Shown one piece after another: positions 36,867 through 46,539 of a stretch of 64,000 nucleotides of DNA. Positions within the stretch are counted from its first letter, which is position 1. Each line of letters starts with the position of its first letter. The position numbers and the translations under genes were made by a program. This DNA is from Variibacter sp. (GTDB lineage: Bacteria; Pseudomonadota; Alphaproteobacteria; Rhizobiales; Xanthobacteraceae), in NCBI GenBank assembly GCA_019689555.1, contig JADGHE010000003.1:26014-90013 (forward strand). Reading direction: 5' to 3'. The notes below the pieces were generated by a model, which worked only from the letters and a program-made list of their open reading frames with translations, did not search any database and was not told where the DNA came from.

Positions 36867-38468
36867 TCATGCCTCCACCGCCCGGCCCTTGAGGGCGAAC
36901 AGCCCGCGCGGGCGCTTCTGGATGAACAGGATGATGAGCACCAAAATCGCGATCTTGCCGAGCACCGCGCCGGCGAACGGTTCGAGGAACTTGTTGGCGA
37001 CGCCGAGCGTCAGCGCGCCGACCAGCGTGCCCCAGAGATTGCCGACGCCGCCGAACACCACCACCATGAAGGAGTCGATGATGTAGCCCTGGCCGAGATT
37101 GGGACTCACATTGTCGATCTGCGACAGCGCAACCCCGGCGATGCCGGCGATGCCGGAGCCGAGACCGAAGGTGAGCGCGTCGATGCGGCCGGTGCGGATG
37201 CCCATCGAGGCGGCCATGGCGCGGTTCTGCGTCACCGCGCGCATCTCGAGCCCGAGGCGCGTGAAGCGCAGCATGGCAAGAAGCGCCGCGAAGACGGAGA
37301 GGCCGAAGCAGACGATCCACAGGCGGTTGTAGGTGATGGTGAGCTGGCCGAGCTCGAAGGCGCCGCTCATCCACGAGGGCGCGCCGACCTCGCGATTCGT
37401 GGGGCCGAAGGCGGTGCGCACCGCCTGCTGCAGAATCAGCGACAGCCCCCAGGTCGCGAGCAGCGTCTCGAGCGGCCGGCCGTAGAGGAAGCGGATGATC
37501 CCGCGCTCGATCAGCACGCCGACGAGGCCCGCGACGAGAAAGGCGAGCGGCACGGCGATCATCAACGCGTAGTCGAACAGCGCCGGATTGTGCGTGCGGA
37601 TCGCCTCCTGCACGACGAAGGTCGTGTAGGCCCCGAGCATGACCATCTCGCCGTGCGCCATGTTGATGACGCCCATGACGCCGAAGGTGATGGCAAGCCC
37701 GATCGCCGCCAGCAGCAGCACCGAGCCGAGCGAGAGCCCGTACCAGGCGTTCTGCAGCGCCGCCCACAGCGCGAGCGTGCCCTTGATCGACGCGATGGCG
37801 TCGGCCGCCGCCGCCTTCACGACGTCCGGCGTGTCGGGCGGCAGGCCGGCGAGCAGGGCGAGCGCGTCCTGGTCGCCGCGGCCGCGGATCACCGCGACGG
37901 CGGCGAGCTTCTCCTGCGCGCTCGCGCCGCGCGTGTAGAGCCGCACGGCGGCGCGGGCCTCTTCGAGCGCGCGCTTCACCCGCGGCTCGGTTTCGCGGGC
38001 GATCGCCGCGTCCAGCGCGTCGAGGGCGCCGGCGTCGCGCGATCGAAAAACCGCCTGCGCGGCCTCGAGGCGTTTTCCCGGATCGCGCGCCAGCAGCGTC
38101 AGGCCGCCGAGCGCGGCCTCGGCTGCGCGGCGCAGCCGGTTGTTGAGCCGCACCGGCTTGAGCGGCGCGGGCGGCGCGCCGATCGCTGCGCCGGTCGCGG
38201 CGTCGACGAGCCGCGCGCCTTCCTTGATGAACACCTTGCGGCTTTCGGGATCGAAGAGGAGCCGCCCCTCCTGCAGCGCGGCGATGATCGTCGCGGCCCG
38301 GGCGTCGCCGCTCGCGGCGGTCGCCGCGATCGCGGCCTCCGTCTCGCCGAAGGAGTCGGCGGCGAACTTCGCGAGCGCCGCTTCGAGGGGCCGTGCGTCG
38401 GCCGGCCGCGGCGCAAGGCTCAGGCCGACGGCGAAGGCGAGCGCGATCAGGCGGGCTAGGCGTGGCAT
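36867..38468 (-). CDS. urtB: urea ABC transporter permease UrtB with N-terminal periplasmic region
   Basis: A 533-residue LivH-type permease. Residues 1-25 form a signal peptide, then about 200 residues predicted in the periplasm (LQEGRLLFDPESRKVFI and ATGAAIGAPPAPLKPVRLNN), then about eight membrane helices with VINMAHGEMVMLGAYTTFVV and GVGNLWGTLVGALTLGV. The long N-terminal part is seen in many proteobacterial UrtB proteins; its task is not known. Second gene of the operon. Confidence 0.94.
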   Translation of the reverse strand: MPRLARLIALAFAVGLSLAPRPADARPLEAALAKFAADSFGETEAAIAATAASGDARAATIIAALQEGRLLFDPESRKVFIKEGARLVDAATGAAIGAPPAPLKPVRLNNRLRRAAEAALGGLTLLARDPGKRLEAAQAVFRSRDAGALDALDAAIARETEPRVKRALEEARAAVRLYTRGASAQEKLAAVAVIRGRGDQDALALLAGLPPDTPDVVKAAAADAIASIKGTLALWAALQNAWYGLSLGSVLLLAAIGLAITFGVMGVINMAHGEMVMLGAYTTFVVQEAIRTHNPALFDYALMIAVPLAFLVAGLVGVLIERGIIRFLYGRPLETLLATWGLSLILQQAVRTAFGPTNREVGAPSWMSGAFELGQLTITYNRLWIVCFGLSVFAALLAMLRFTRLGLEMRAVTQNRAMAASMGIRTGRIDALTFGLGSGIAGIAGVALSQIDNVSPNLGQGYIIDSFMVVVFGGVGNLWGTLVGALTLGVANKFLEPFAGAVLGKIAILVLIILFIQKRPRGLFALKGRAVEA

Positions 38469-38533
38469 TTCTCGTGTCCCGGCCGGTGCGGCGGCGGAGG
38501 CGGGCCGCGCCTCCGCCGTTCAAGCGCGATGCG

Positions 38534-39850
38534 TCACTGCGTGCTCGGTCCGCCGCACTTCTTGAGCCTGGTGTTGTAGTTGCCGCACTTGAGCGTCACC
38601 CAGTCGGCTTCGAGCTCCTTGGAGCCCTCCAGGTAATCGGACCAGGCGTCGCCGGGCACGAGACCCTCGGTCTTCCACACCACGTCGAACTGACCGTCCT
38701 CGCGCACCTCGCCGATGAGGACCGGCTTGGTGATGTGGTGGTTCGGGAGCATCTTCGCGATTCCGCCGGTGAGGTTCGGCGCCTCGATGCCGGGCAGCGC
38801 GTCGATCACCTTATCGGGATCGGTCGTGCCGGCCTTCTCCACCGCCTTCACCCACATGGTGAAGCCGATGTAGTGCGCCTCCATGGGGTCGTTGGTCACG
38901 CGCTTGTCGTTGCCGATGAAGGCCCGCCACTTCTTGATGAACGCGGCGTTCTCCGGCGTGTCGACGGACTGGAAGTAGTTCCAGGCGGCGAGATGGCCGA
39001 CGAGCGGCTTGGTGTCGATGCCGGCGAGCTCCTCTTCGCCCACCGAGAAGGCCACGACCGGAATCTCGGTCGCCTTCACGCCCTGATTGCCGAGCTCCTT
39101 GTAGAAGGGCACGTTGGCGTCGCCGTTGATGGTGGAGACGACGGCGGTCTTCTTGCCGGCCGAGCCGAACTTCTTGATGTCGGCGACGATCGTCTGCCAG
39201 TCGGAATGCCCGAAGGGCGTGTAGTTGATCATGATGTCCTCGTCCTTCACGCCCTTGGACTTGAGGTAGGCTTCGAGGATCTTGTTGGTGGTGCGCGGAT
39301 AGACGTAGTCGGTGCCGGCCAGCACCCAGCGCTGCACCTTCTCCTCCTTCATGAGGTAGTCGACCGCGGGGATGGCCTGCTGGTTCGGCGCGGCGCCCGT
39401 GTAGAACACGTTGCGCTCCGATTCCTCGCCTTCGTACTGCACGGGATAGAAGAGGATCGAATTGAGCTCCTTGAACACCGGCAGCACGGATTTGCGCGAG
39501 ACCGACGTCCAGCAGCCGAACACGACCGCAACCTTGTCCTTGGCGATCAGCTCGCGCGCCTTTTCGGCGAACAGCGGCCAGTTCGAGGCGGGGTCGACGA
39601 CCACCGGCTCGAGCTTCTTGCCCAGGAGGCCGCCCTTCTTGTTCTGCTCGTCGATGAGCATCAGCATCACGTCCTTCAGCGTCGTCTCGCTGATGGCCAT
39701 GGTGCCGGAAAGGGAGTGGAGGATGCCCACCTTGATGGTGTCCTGAGCCGTGGCGGGCGCGGCCGCGCCCAGAGCCACGGCAAGGCTCGCGCCGGCGATC
39801 CACCGGCTGGCCGTTCTTCGGGTGACGCCCCTGTCGATCACGTTTGACAT
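38534..39850 (-). CDS. urtA: urea ABC transporter substrate-binding protein UrtA
   Basis: A 438-residue periplasmic receptor of the FmdD/UrtA type. A signal peptide with a twin-Arg-like TRRTAS ends near ATAQ at 36; the mature start is DTIKVGILHSLSGTMAISET. GCWTSVSRKSVLPVF, LFYPVQYEGEE and GDANVPFYKELGNQG are typical of UrtA. It is the first gene of the 12-kb urea operon, about 59 bases after the predicted sigma-54 start. UrtA has a high affinity for urea in studied bacteria. Confidence 0.96.
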   Translation of the reverse strand: MSNVIDRGVTRRTASRWIAGASLAVALGAAAPATAQDTIKVGILHSLSGTMAISETTLKDVMLMLIDEQNKKGGLLGKKLEPVVVDPASNWPLFAEKARELIAKDKVAVVFGCWTSVSRKSVLPVFKELNSILFYPVQYEGEESERNVFYTGAAPNQQAIPAVDYLMKEEKVQRWVLAGTDYVYPRTTNKILEAYLKSKGVKDEDIMINYTPFGHSDWQTIVADIKKFGSAGKKTAVVSTINGDANVPFYKELGNQGVKATEIPVVAFSVGEEELAGIDTKPLVGHLAAWNYFQSVDTPENAAFIKKWRAFIGNDKRVTNDPMEAHYIGFTMWVKAVEKAGTTDPDKVIDALPGIEAPNLTGGIAKMLPNHHITKPVLIGEVREDGQFDVVWKTEGLVPGDAWSDYLEGSKELEADWVTLKCGNYNTRLKKCGGPSTQ

Positions 39851-39919
39851 GTGAACGGATCCTTCGCAGCGGTTGAACGGGTGCGACCCGGCCCGGCGCC
39901 CGTCGCGCTCGAAGGAATC

Positions 39920-39934
39920 GCAAGCCGTGTGCCA
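39920..39934 (-). promoter_or_regulatory. sigma-54 promoter of the urt-ure operon
   Basis: The minus strand reads TGGCAC (39934-39929), five bases, TTGC (39923-39920), a match to the TGGCAC-N5-TTGC -24/-12 consensus with the invariant GG and GC correctly spaced. The start would be near 39909, giving a leader of about 59 bases before urtA. RpoN control is a firm reading; the activator is inferred to be NtrC. Confidence 0.8.
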
Positions 39935-40040
39935 GTTTGCTGCGCCGCCGCAAAGGCGTTGTGCCGCCTCGAAAAATTCCGCCGCAACGAGGCCCGCGCG
40001 CCGCGGCGGCGGACTCAAGGCCGCGGGCCCAAGGCCAATC

Positions 40041-40057
40041 TGCCTAGAGAATAGGCA
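40041..40057. promoter_or_regulatory. candidate NtrC-type enhancer dyad
   Basis: TGCCTA-GAGAA-TAGGCA, a perfect 6-5-6 inverted repeat with the TGC-N11-GCA spacing of NtrC sites. Its centre is about 140 bases upstream of the predicted sigma-54 start, a usual enhancer distance. The inner bases differ from the textbook site, so NtrC binding is a proposal. Confidence 0.45.
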
Positions 40058-40107
40058 AAAACCCGATCTGCTCGATGCTGAGACTCTGGGCAGGAGGGGC
40101 GACGCCG

Positions 40108-41634
40108 TCAGCCGCCGGCGTTCTCGCGCAGGCGCCGGGCGTCGGCCGCGCGCAGCTCGGTCTTGAGAATCTTGCCGTAATTGTTCTTCGGCAGGGCCTC
40201 GACGAACACGTAGTCGCGCGGACGCTTGAAGCGGGCGATGCGCGACAGGCAGAGCGCATCGAGGCTCTCGGCGCTCGCATCGCCCACAACATAGGCAACG
40301 ACGATCTCGCCCCATTCGGGGTCGGGCCGGCCGATCACCGACACCTCGCGCACGCCCGGCGCTTCGAGCAGCACTTCCTCGACCTCGCGCGGATAGATGT
40401 TGGAGCCGCCGGAGATGATGAGGTCCTTGGAGCGGTCCTTGAGGGTGAGATAGCCGTCGGCGTCGAGGGCGCCGAGATCGCCGGTGTGCAGCCAGCCGTT
40501 CTTCAGCGTTTGCGCCGTCGCCTCGGGGTTGCGCCAGTAGCCGGGCATGACCACGTCGCCGCGGCACAGCACTTCGCCGACCTCGCCGGCCGGCACGGGC
40601 TTGTCGTTGGCGTCCGCCACCATGACCTCGACGCAGGCATAGGGCCGCCCGGCGGAGGCCAGCCGCTCGCGCCAGCGGGGATGGTCGCGATCGGCGATCT
40701 CCTCCTTGGACAGGGTGGTGATCGTCATCGGGCTCTCGCCCTGCCCGTAGATCTGGGCGAAGCGCGGCCCGAACCGCTTGAGCGCCGCGAGCGCGTCCTC
40801 GACATACATCGGCGCCCCGCCCCACACGATGGTGCGGATGTTGTCGGGGTCGCAATCTGCACGGCTCTCCACGAGGCGCTTGATCATGGTGGGGGCCGCG
40901 AACATCGAGGTGCGCGGCCAGGCGTCGATGAGCGCGAGCACCTCCTGCGGCTCGAAGCCGCCCGATTCGGGAACGACGTTGACGCCGAGCCGCGCGACAT
41001 GCGGCAGGATGTAGAGGCCGGAGCCGTGGCTCATCGGCGCGGCGTGCAGGATCGGGTCGCCGGGCGCGACGGGGTCGACCTCCGCCAGATAGGCCTGGCT
41101 CGCCCAAGCGAGCACGCGGTGCGTCAGCATCGCCCCCTTGGGTCTGCCGGTCGTGCCGGAGGTGTAGAACAGCCAGGCGAGGTCGTCGCCCGCGCGCGGC
41201 GTAACCTCGACGGGCTCATGCGTGAACAGGGCTTCGTAATCGGCGCTGCCGATGCGCACGAGGCGCTCGAGGCTTGCGGGCGCGTGTGGGGCGGCTTCGT
41301 CGTCGAGGTCGGCCGAGGCGAAGCAGACGCGCGCGCCGGAGTGCTCCAGGATGTAGGCGAGTTCGCGCCCGTGCAGCTTGGCGTTGACCGGCACGGCCGC
41401 AAGCCCGGCGTGCCAGATGCCGTGCATCACCTCGACGTATTCGGAGCAGTTCTTGGCGAAGATCGCGACGCGATCGCCGATCTCGAGCTTGAACCGGCCG
41501 CGCAGCGCGCCGGCCAGGCGCGCCGCCCGCTCGGCGAGCTCCGCATAGGTGCGGACGACCCGTTTGCCCAAGCCCACCGCCGGCCGCCCGCCATGGGCGC
41601 GCCCTGCGCGATCGAGCCACAACGCCAGATTCAT
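40108..41634 (-). CDS. AMP-forming acyl-CoA synthetase
   Basis: A 508-residue adenylate-forming ligase. The P-loop motif is LFYTSGTTGRPKGAM, the A5-type motif YGQGESPMT, A7-type GWLHTGDLG and the catalytic Lys in NNYGKILKTEL near the C-terminus. It converts a carboxylate to its CoA thioester; similarity is to malonyl-/medium-chain and 2-hydroxy-acid-type ligases, without a clear substrate. No beta-oxidation genes lie adjacent. The ATG at 41634 follows GGGAGGGGTGG. It lies downstream of maf on the same strand. Confidence 0.87.
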   Translation of the reverse strand: MNLALWLDRAGRAHGGRPAVGLGKRVVRTYAELAERAARLAGALRGRFKLEIGDRVAIFAKNCSEYVEVMHGIWHAGLAAVPVNAKLHGRELAYILEHSGARVCFASADLDDEAAPHAPASLERLVRIGSADYEALFTHEPVEVTPRAGDDLAWLFYTSGTTGRPKGAMLTHRVLAWASQAYLAEVDPVAPGDPILHAAPMSHGSGLYILPHVARLGVNVVPESGGFEPQEVLALIDAWPRTSMFAAPTMIKRLVESRADCDPDNIRTIVWGGAPMYVEDALAALKRFGPRFAQIYGQGESPMTITTLSKEEIADRDHPRWRERLASAGRPYACVEVMVADANDKPVPAGEVGEVLCRGDVVMPGYWRNPEATAQTLKNGWLHTGDLGALDADGYLTLKDRSKDLIISGGSNIYPREVEEVLLEAPGVREVSVIGRPDPEWGEIVVAYVVGDASAESLDALCLSRIARFKRPRDYVFVEALPKNNYGKILKTELRAADARRLRENAGG

Positions 41635-41679
41635 GCCACCCCTCCCTGGTCGCACCCCCGGGGGGACGGTAGCACAGGC

Positions 41680-42303
41680 TCACGTCGCGTTGAGCCAGCC
41701 GAAATGCACCGGATAGCCCTCGCCGGCGAGCAGCGTCACGGTCTCGTAGAGCGGCAGCCCGACGATATTGGTGTAGGAGCCCACGATCTTGATGACGAAC
41801 GTGCCGGCCAGCCCCTGGACGGCGTAGCCGCCCGCCTTGCCGCGCCACTCGCCCGAGGCGAGATAGGCCTCGAGATCCTCGCGGGACAGGCGCTTGAAGC
41901 GCACGCGCGTTTCGACCAGCCGGCGCCGGAACGCCCCCGCCGGCGTCACCAGGCAGACGCCCGTATAGACGCGGTGGCTGCGGCCGGACAGAAGCCGCAG
42001 GCACTGGGCGGCCTCGTCGATCAGCTCCGCCTTCGGGAGAATGCGCCGGCCCACGGCCACCACCGTGTCGGCGGCGAGGACGAAGGCTTCGCGCAGCGCG
42101 TCGTCCTTGCGCACCGTGTCGAGCGCCGCCTCGGCCTTCTCGCTGGCGAGCCTCAGCGCGAGCACGCGGGGGCGTTCGCCCTTTCTGGGCGTTTCGTCGA
42201 CCGCGGTGGGCAACAGTTGGTCCGGTTCGATGCCCGCCTGGTTGAGCAGCGCCAGCCGGCGCGGCGAGCCCGACGCGAGCACGAGCTTGGGGCGCCCGGT
42301 CAT
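41680..42303 (-). CDS. maf: Maf-family nucleoside-triphosphate pyrophosphatase
   Basis: A 207-residue house-cleaning pyrophosphatase that removes non-canonical or excess NTPs and dNTPs. The N-terminal [14 protein letters not shown] phosphate loop, [20 protein letters not shown] and the C-terminal [12 protein letters not shown] with [11 protein letters not shown] are all family motifs. It follows infA on the same strand, the usual order in Hyphomicrobiales. Confidence 0.93.
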   Translation of the reverse strand: MTGRPKLVLASGSPRRLALLNQAGIEPDQLLPTAVDETPRKGERPRVLALRLASEKAEAALDTVRKDDALREAFVLAADTVVAVGRRILPKAELIDEAAQCLRLLSGRSHRVYTGVCLVTPAGAFRRRLVETRVRFKRLSREDLEAYLASGEWRGKAGGYAVQGLAGTFVIKIVGSYTNIVGLPLYETVTLLAGEGYPVHFGWLNAT

Positions 42304-42418
42304 CGGCTCGCTCGTTTCCGGCCCGTGCGGCCCCGGGGCGCGCCCTCGGCCGGGCGGGCCCGCAGCCGGGGCGGCGTGCTGGCGGCCGGCGCCGCGGCCG
42401 GGCTGATCGACGGCCGCA

Positions 42419-42637
42419 TTACTTGAACCGGTAGATGATGCGGCCCTTGGTCAGGTCGTAGGGCGTCATCTCGACCAGCACCTTGTCGCCCGCGAGCACG
42501 CGAATGCGGTTCTTGCGCATGCGCCCCGCCGTATGGGCGATGATCTCGTGATTGTTCTCGAGTTTGACGCGAAACATGGCGTTCGGAAGCAGCTCCGTCA
42601 CGACGCCTGGAAACTCCAAAAGTTCTTCCTTCGCCAT
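42419..42637 (-). CDS. infA: translation initiation factor IF-1
   Basis: A 72-residue S1/OB-fold protein that occupies the ribosomal A site during initiation. [20 protein letters not shown] and the end [13 protein letters not shown] are invariant features. Length is exactly normal. Confidence 0.98.
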   Translation of the reverse strand: MAKEELLEFPGVVTELLPNAMFRVKLENNHEIIAHTAGRMRKNRIRVLAGDKVLVEMTPYDLTKGRIIYRFK

Positions 42638-42672
42638 GCAGACCCGACGTGTTTTCGCTCGAAGCGGGAACC

Positions 42673-42689
42673 CTCTCCCGGAGGGAGAG
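42673..42689. repeat. short palindrome upstream of infA
   Basis: CTCTCCC-GGA-GGGAGAG, a perfect 7-3-7 hairpin in the 118-base gap between infA and the phosphatase gene. Could be an attenuator hairpin or a dispersed palindrome. Confidence 0.4.
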
Positions 42690-42755
42690 CGGACTGCAAA
42701 TTCTAGCCTCCGGGAATGGGCGCGGAAACTAGCGGAATCGCTTGTCGCCGACAAC

Positions 42756-43223
42756 TCACTCGTTGACCAGGCCGCCGCGGCCGAACCGCTCGAGGATGCG
42801 GGCCGACAAAAGGTCGCGGACCGCGCGGTAGGCGTCGAGGCGCTGCTCGCGGCTGCCCTCCACGGCCGTCGGGTCGGACATGGGCCAGTACTCCACCTCG
42901 GCCGCGAGCGTGCGGGTGAGATCGAGGGCCTTGTGGTGGGCCTCCGGCGCCAGCGTGATGATGAGGTCGAAGCTGAGGCCCTCGGCGTCTTCAAGGTCCT
43001 CGAAGGTGCGCGGGCGATGCCGCCCGATGTCGATCCCGATTTCGTCCAGCACGGCGGCGGCGAACGGGTCGGGGTCGCCGCGGCGCACCCCGACGGACTC
43101 CACGTAGACGGAACGGCCGACGAGATGGCGAAACAGCGCCGCCGCGATGGGGGAGCGCACCGCGTTCCACCCGCACGCAAACAGCACCGCCTGCGGCGTC
43201 CGACCCCGCCCGCCCGCGCTCAC
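42756..43223 (-). CDS. low-molecular-weight protein phosphatase family protein
   Basis: A 155-residue protein with the LMW-PTP/ArsC phosphate loop C-x5-R-S as [13 protein letters not shown] (Cys17) and the fold marks [12 protein letters not shown] and [11 protein letters not shown]. The usual catalytic DPY/DPF triplet is DPT ([10 protein letters not shown]), with its Asp kept. It may be a tyrosine phosphatase; arsenate reductase is a less likely alternative. Genes in this position between UPF0262 and infA are conserved in related genomes, and its stop-to-start distances are short. Confidence 0.85.
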   Translation of the reverse strand: MSAGGRGRTPQAVLFACGWNAVRSPIAAALFRHLVGRSVYVESVGVRRGDPDPFAAAVLDEIGIDIGRHRPRTFEDLEDAEGLSFDLIITLAPEAHHKALDLTRTLAAEVEYWPMSDPTAVEGSREQRLDAYRAVRDLLSARILERFGRGGLVNE

Positions 43224-43227
43224 CCGA

Positions 43228-43719
43228 TCAACCCTTCCAGTGCAGGACGCAGATGAGCGTGAACAGGCGGCGCGCCGTGTCGAAGTCGACCTTCACCTTT
43301 CTCTGCAGCCTCTCCATCAGAAGGCGGGAGCCTTCGTCGTGGAGTCCGCGCCGGCCCATGTCGATCGCCTCGATCTGGCTCGGGCTCGCGCGGCGGATCG
43401 CCTGATAGTAGCTGTCGCAGATCATGAAGTAGTCCTTCACGATGCGGCGGAACGGCGTCAGCGACAGAATGTGCGTCATGACCGGCTCGCCCTTGGCGTC
43501 GCGAATGTCGAACACCAGCCGGTTGTCGACGATGGAGAGCTTGAGCTCGTAGGGGCCCTTGTCGTGGCCGTTGGGGGCGAAGACGTTGTCCTCGAGCAGA
43601 TCGTATATCGCGACCGCGCGCTCGTGATCCACGTCGGGGTTGGAGCGGCCGATCGAGTCCTCGTCGAGGGTCACCGCGACGAGGCGCTGGCTCGATGCAC
43701 CGGAGTCGCGGCGGGCCAT
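43228..43719 (-). CDS. UPF0262 family protein
   Basis: A 163-residue soluble protein of an alphaproteobacterial family with unknown function. Typical segments are [36 protein letters not shown] and [16 protein letters not shown]. It ends 4 bases before the phosphatase start. Its steady linkage to hisD and infA suggests a housekeeping role. Confidence 0.9.
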   Translation of the reverse strand: MARRDSGASSQRLVAVTLDEDSIGRSNPDVDHERAVAIYDLLEDNVFAPNGHDKGPYELKLSIVDNRLVFDIRDAKGEPVMTHILSLTPFRRIVKDYFMICDSYYQAIRRASPSQIEAIDMGRRGLHDEGSRLLMERLQRKVKVDFDTARRLFTLICVLHWKG

Positions 43720-43871
43720 CAGGTCTTCGCCGCCGGCGAATGGTCGCGCCGCGGCACGGCCCTCCCGGCCCTTGCCGACGGCCGCATGCGCTCCGGGATC
43801 GCCTGGTTGTTCTCCGGGCCCATGGACACCACAGTCACGGCGCGGCGCGGGGCATTGTCAAGCCTGCCGGC

Positions 43872-45164
43872 TCAAGTGTTGAGCCGGATCGCGACCGAGC
43901 GCGCATGCGCGTCGAGCCCCTCGGCGCGGCCGAGCGCGATGGCGGCCGGGGCGAGCTTGCGCAGCGCGTCCGGCCCGAGCTTGAGGATGGAGGTGCGTTT
44001 CATGAAATCGAGCACGCCGAGGCCCGACGAAAAGCGCGCCGAACGGGCGGTGGGCAACACGTGGTTGGAGCCCGCCACATAGTCGCCGATCGCTTCCGGC
44101 GTGTGGTGGCCCAGGAAGATCGCGCCCGCATTGCGGATGCGCGCGGCGAGCGGCTCGGGATCCTGCACCGCGATCTCGAGATGCTCGGGGGCGATGGCGT
44201 CGACCAGCGGCACCGCTTCGTCGAAGTCGCGGACCAGGATCACGGCGCCGAAGTCGCGCCAGGACGCGCCGGCGACGGAGGCCCGCGGCAGCGCGGCAAG
44301 CTGCCGCTCGACCGCGCTCTCGACCGCGGCGGCGAGCGTCGCGTCGTCGGTGATGAGGATCGCCTGGGCGGCGGCATCGTGCTCGGCCTGCGCCAGGAGA
44401 TCGGCGGCGATCCACGCGGGCTGTCCGTGGCCGTCGGCGAGGATCAGCACTTCGGAGGGGCCGGCGATCATGTCGATTCCGACCTTGCCGAAGACCGCGC
44501 GCTTGGCGGCCGCCACATAGGCGTTTCCGGGCCCCACGATCTTGGCGACGGGCGCGATCGTCTCGGTGCCGTAGGCGAGCGCGGCGATCGCTTGCGCGCC
44601 GCCGATGCGATACACCTCGTCGACCCCCGCGAGCTGTGCGGCCGCGAGCACCAGCGGCTCGAGATGGCCGTCCGGCGCCGGCACCACCATGGCGATGCGC
44701 GGCACGCCCGCGACCTTCGCCGGCACGGCGTTCATGAGGACGGAGGAGGGGTAGGCGGCGGTGCCGCCCGGCACGTAAAGTCCGACCGCCTCGATGGCCG
44801 TCCACCGCGCCCCGAGCTCGACCCCCAGGGCATCGGTGTAGCGCTCGTCGCGCGGCAGCTGGCGGCGGTGATAGGCCTCGATTCGGTCGCGCGCGAAGGC
44901 GAGCGCCGCAACCGTCTCGCGGTCGCAGCGCGCGGCGGCGGCCGCGATCTCCTCGGCGCTCACCCGCAGGCCGACGGCATCGAGGTCGAGCCGGTCGAAG
45001 CGCCGGGTGAAATCGACGAGCGCGCGGTCGCCGCGCGCGATCACCTCCGCAATGATGGCGCGAACGGCCTCGGCGACGTCATGCGCCGCCTCGCGCTTGG
45101 CATCGAGAAAGCGCCGGAAGCGCTCCGCAAAATCGGATTCGCGCGTATCGAGCCGAAGGGGCAT
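43872..45164 (-). CDS. hisD: histidinol dehydrogenase
   Basis: A 430-residue zinc enzyme that oxidises histidinol to histidine in two NAD-dependent steps. Visible features are GLYVPGGTAAYPSSVLMNAV, RIGGAQAIAALAYGTE (zinc-site Gln), DMIAGPSEV, QAEHDAAAQAILIT (zinc-site His) and APEHLEIAVQ (catalytic Glu-His). Length is standard. Confidence 0.97.
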   Translation of the reverse strand: MPLRLDTRESDFAERFRRFLDAKREAAHDVAEAVRAIIAEVIARGDRALVDFTRRFDRLDLDAVGLRVSAEEIAAAAARCDRETVAALAFARDRIEAYHRRQLPRDERYTDALGVELGARWTAIEAVGLYVPGGTAAYPSSVLMNAVPAKVAGVPRIAMVVPAPDGHLEPLVLAAAQLAGVDEVYRIGGAQAIAALAYGTETIAPVAKIVGPGNAYVAAAKRAVFGKVGIDMIAGPSEVLILADGHGQPAWIAADLLAQAEHDAAAQAILITDDATLAAAVESAVERQLAALPRASVAGASWRDFGAVILVRDFDEAVPLVDAIAPEHLEIAVQDPEPLAARIRNAGAIFLGHHTPEAIGDYVAGSNHVLPTARSARFSSGLGVLDFMKRTSILKLGPDALRKLAPAAIALGRAEGLDAHARSVAIRLNT

Positions 45165-45225
45165 GCCGGTGATCCCGCCGGGCGGGAGCGCGGCGCATTC
45201 CGCGCCTTCGGCCGCCCGTCACCGG

Positions 45226-45702
45226 TCAATGGCGTGGGGCAAGCGGCCCGTCAACCCCGGCGGGGAGGATTTCGATGGCGTGATCGGGACAGCACGACGC
45301 CGACCAAGCGGGGCCGAGATCGGCGAGCTCGACCTCCAGGCATTCGACTTCGAGGCGCAGCGCCGCGCCGCCCGAAAACACCAGCGTCACGACGCCGGCC
45401 GGCGCTGCGGTCTCCACGAAGTCGACCGCGAGAAGGTTGAGCACCGCGTCCTTGTCCTGCGGCGCCACGTTGCGGCACTTGCAGCTCAGCACGCGGTCGA
45501 ACCGCAGCGCCGCGAAGCGCCGCCTGTATTCCGGCTGGGCGCCGTAGGCCGCCTCCCAGTCGAAGCGCCCGACGCCCAGGACCAGCCGATGCTCGGAGGG
45601 CCGCCAGCGAACGTCCGCGACCTTGACGATCGCGTCCTGCACATGCGCGGAAACAACCTCGAGATCCTCTTTGTCGAGCGCGATGAGCTTCAAGAGGTTC
45701 AT
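45226..45702 (-). CDS. DUF2948 family protein
   Basis: A 158-residue protein of unknown function found before hisD in many alphaproteobacteria. It starts MNLLKLIALDKEDLEVVSAH, continues VQDAIVKVADVRW and FAALRFDRVLSCKCR. No signal or membrane segment. The start is chosen at the ATG matching the family start although the frame is open further. It is 61 bases upstream of hisD. Confidence 0.88.
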   Translation of the reverse strand: MNLLKLIALDKEDLEVVSAHVQDAIVKVADVRWRPSEHRLVLGVGRFDWEAAYGAQPEYRRRFAALRFDRVLSCKCRNVAPQDKDAVLNLLAVDFVETAAPAGVVTLVFSGGAALRLEVECLEVELADLGPAWSASCCPDHAIEILPAGVDGPLAPRH

Positions 45703-45985
45703 GGCCGCAGCCGTCGGAACGGGTCTCACCTGCGGTAGGTAGCGATACCGCCGCAGGGCCGCAAGATGCCGGCATGATTGAAGTGAATTCCGAGAAGCCG
45801 CGCCCCGGGCCCGTTTTCCGGGGTGGCCGCGCCTCGGGCGCGTCGCGGACGCGCCCTGCCGCCGCTGCCGAGAGGGCACCGGTCTTATCGCTCCCGCGGG
45901 GCCTCAGCGCCTTTTGCGCAGGCTCGCCCCGCGGCCCCGGGTGGCCTACATTGCGCCGACGCCAGGGGCGAACGGGAGGTGGACC

Positions 45986-46471
45986 GTGGACGAACAGAGC
46001 GGACAATTCGGCGTGGTGCCAAGGGACGTGCTGCTGGCGCAGGACGGTCTCGGTTTTCTCAAGGCCATCGTGGAGGGGAAGCTGCCCTCGCCGCCGATCA
46101 CGGAAACGCTCGGCTTCGAGCTGATCGATGTCGAACACGGGCGCGCGCTCTTCGCCGGCGTTCCCACGTTTCGCCACTACAATCCGATCGGCGTCGTGCA
46201 CGCCGGCTTTGCCGCAACGCTGCTCGACTCGGCGCTCGGCTGCGCGGTGCACTCGACGCTCGCGCGGGGCGAAGGCTACACCACGCTCGAACTCAAGCTG
46301 AACCTCGTGCGCGCCATCACCAAGGACACCGGCCGGGTCACCGCCGAGGGACGGCTGTTGCATCGCGGCCGCACGGTCGGCACCGCCGAGGGCTATCTGC
46401 GCGACGCCGAAGGCCGGCTTTACGCGCACGCCACCACGACCTGCATGATCTTTCCCGCGAAGGACGCATAA
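45986..46471 (+). CDS. PaaI-type acyl-CoA thioesterase (hotdog fold)
   Basis: A 161-residue hotdog thioesterase. The signature is NPIGVVHAGFAATLLDSALG (HAG loop and catalytic Asp), followed by YTTLELKLNLVRAI. It would hydrolyse aryl- or acyl-CoA esters. GGGAGG lies just before a GTG at 45986, which gives a family-normal length; an upstream ATG-like start at 45914 would add 24 unmatched residues. It converges with hmgA, so a joint role in aromatic breakdown is possible but not shown. Confidence 0.85.
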   Translation: MDEQSGQFGVVPRDVLLAQDGLGFLKAIVEGKLPSPPITETLGFELIDVEHGRALFAGVPTFRHYNPIGVVHAGFAATLLDSALGCAVHSTLARGEGYTTLELKLNLVRAITKDTGRVTAEGRLLHRGRTVGTAEGYLRDAEGRLYAHATTTCMIFPAKDA

Positions 46472-46539
46472 GCGGGCCCGCGGTCTTCGTCCGCTGCGCG
46501 GGCGGTTCCCGTGGCGCCGTGCGGGAAAAGTCGCGTCGC

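Noticed and set aside
39851..40107. Riboswitch before urtA
   Set aside because: The predicted leader is only about 59 bases and no known urea, nickel or guanidine riboswitch pattern was visible; the region is better explained by a sigma-54 promoter.
42756..43223. Arsenate reductase for an arsenic operon
   Set aside because: No arsB, arsR or arsenic gene nearby, and the location between UPF0262 and infA is a housekeeping context; called a low-molecular-weight phosphatase family protein.
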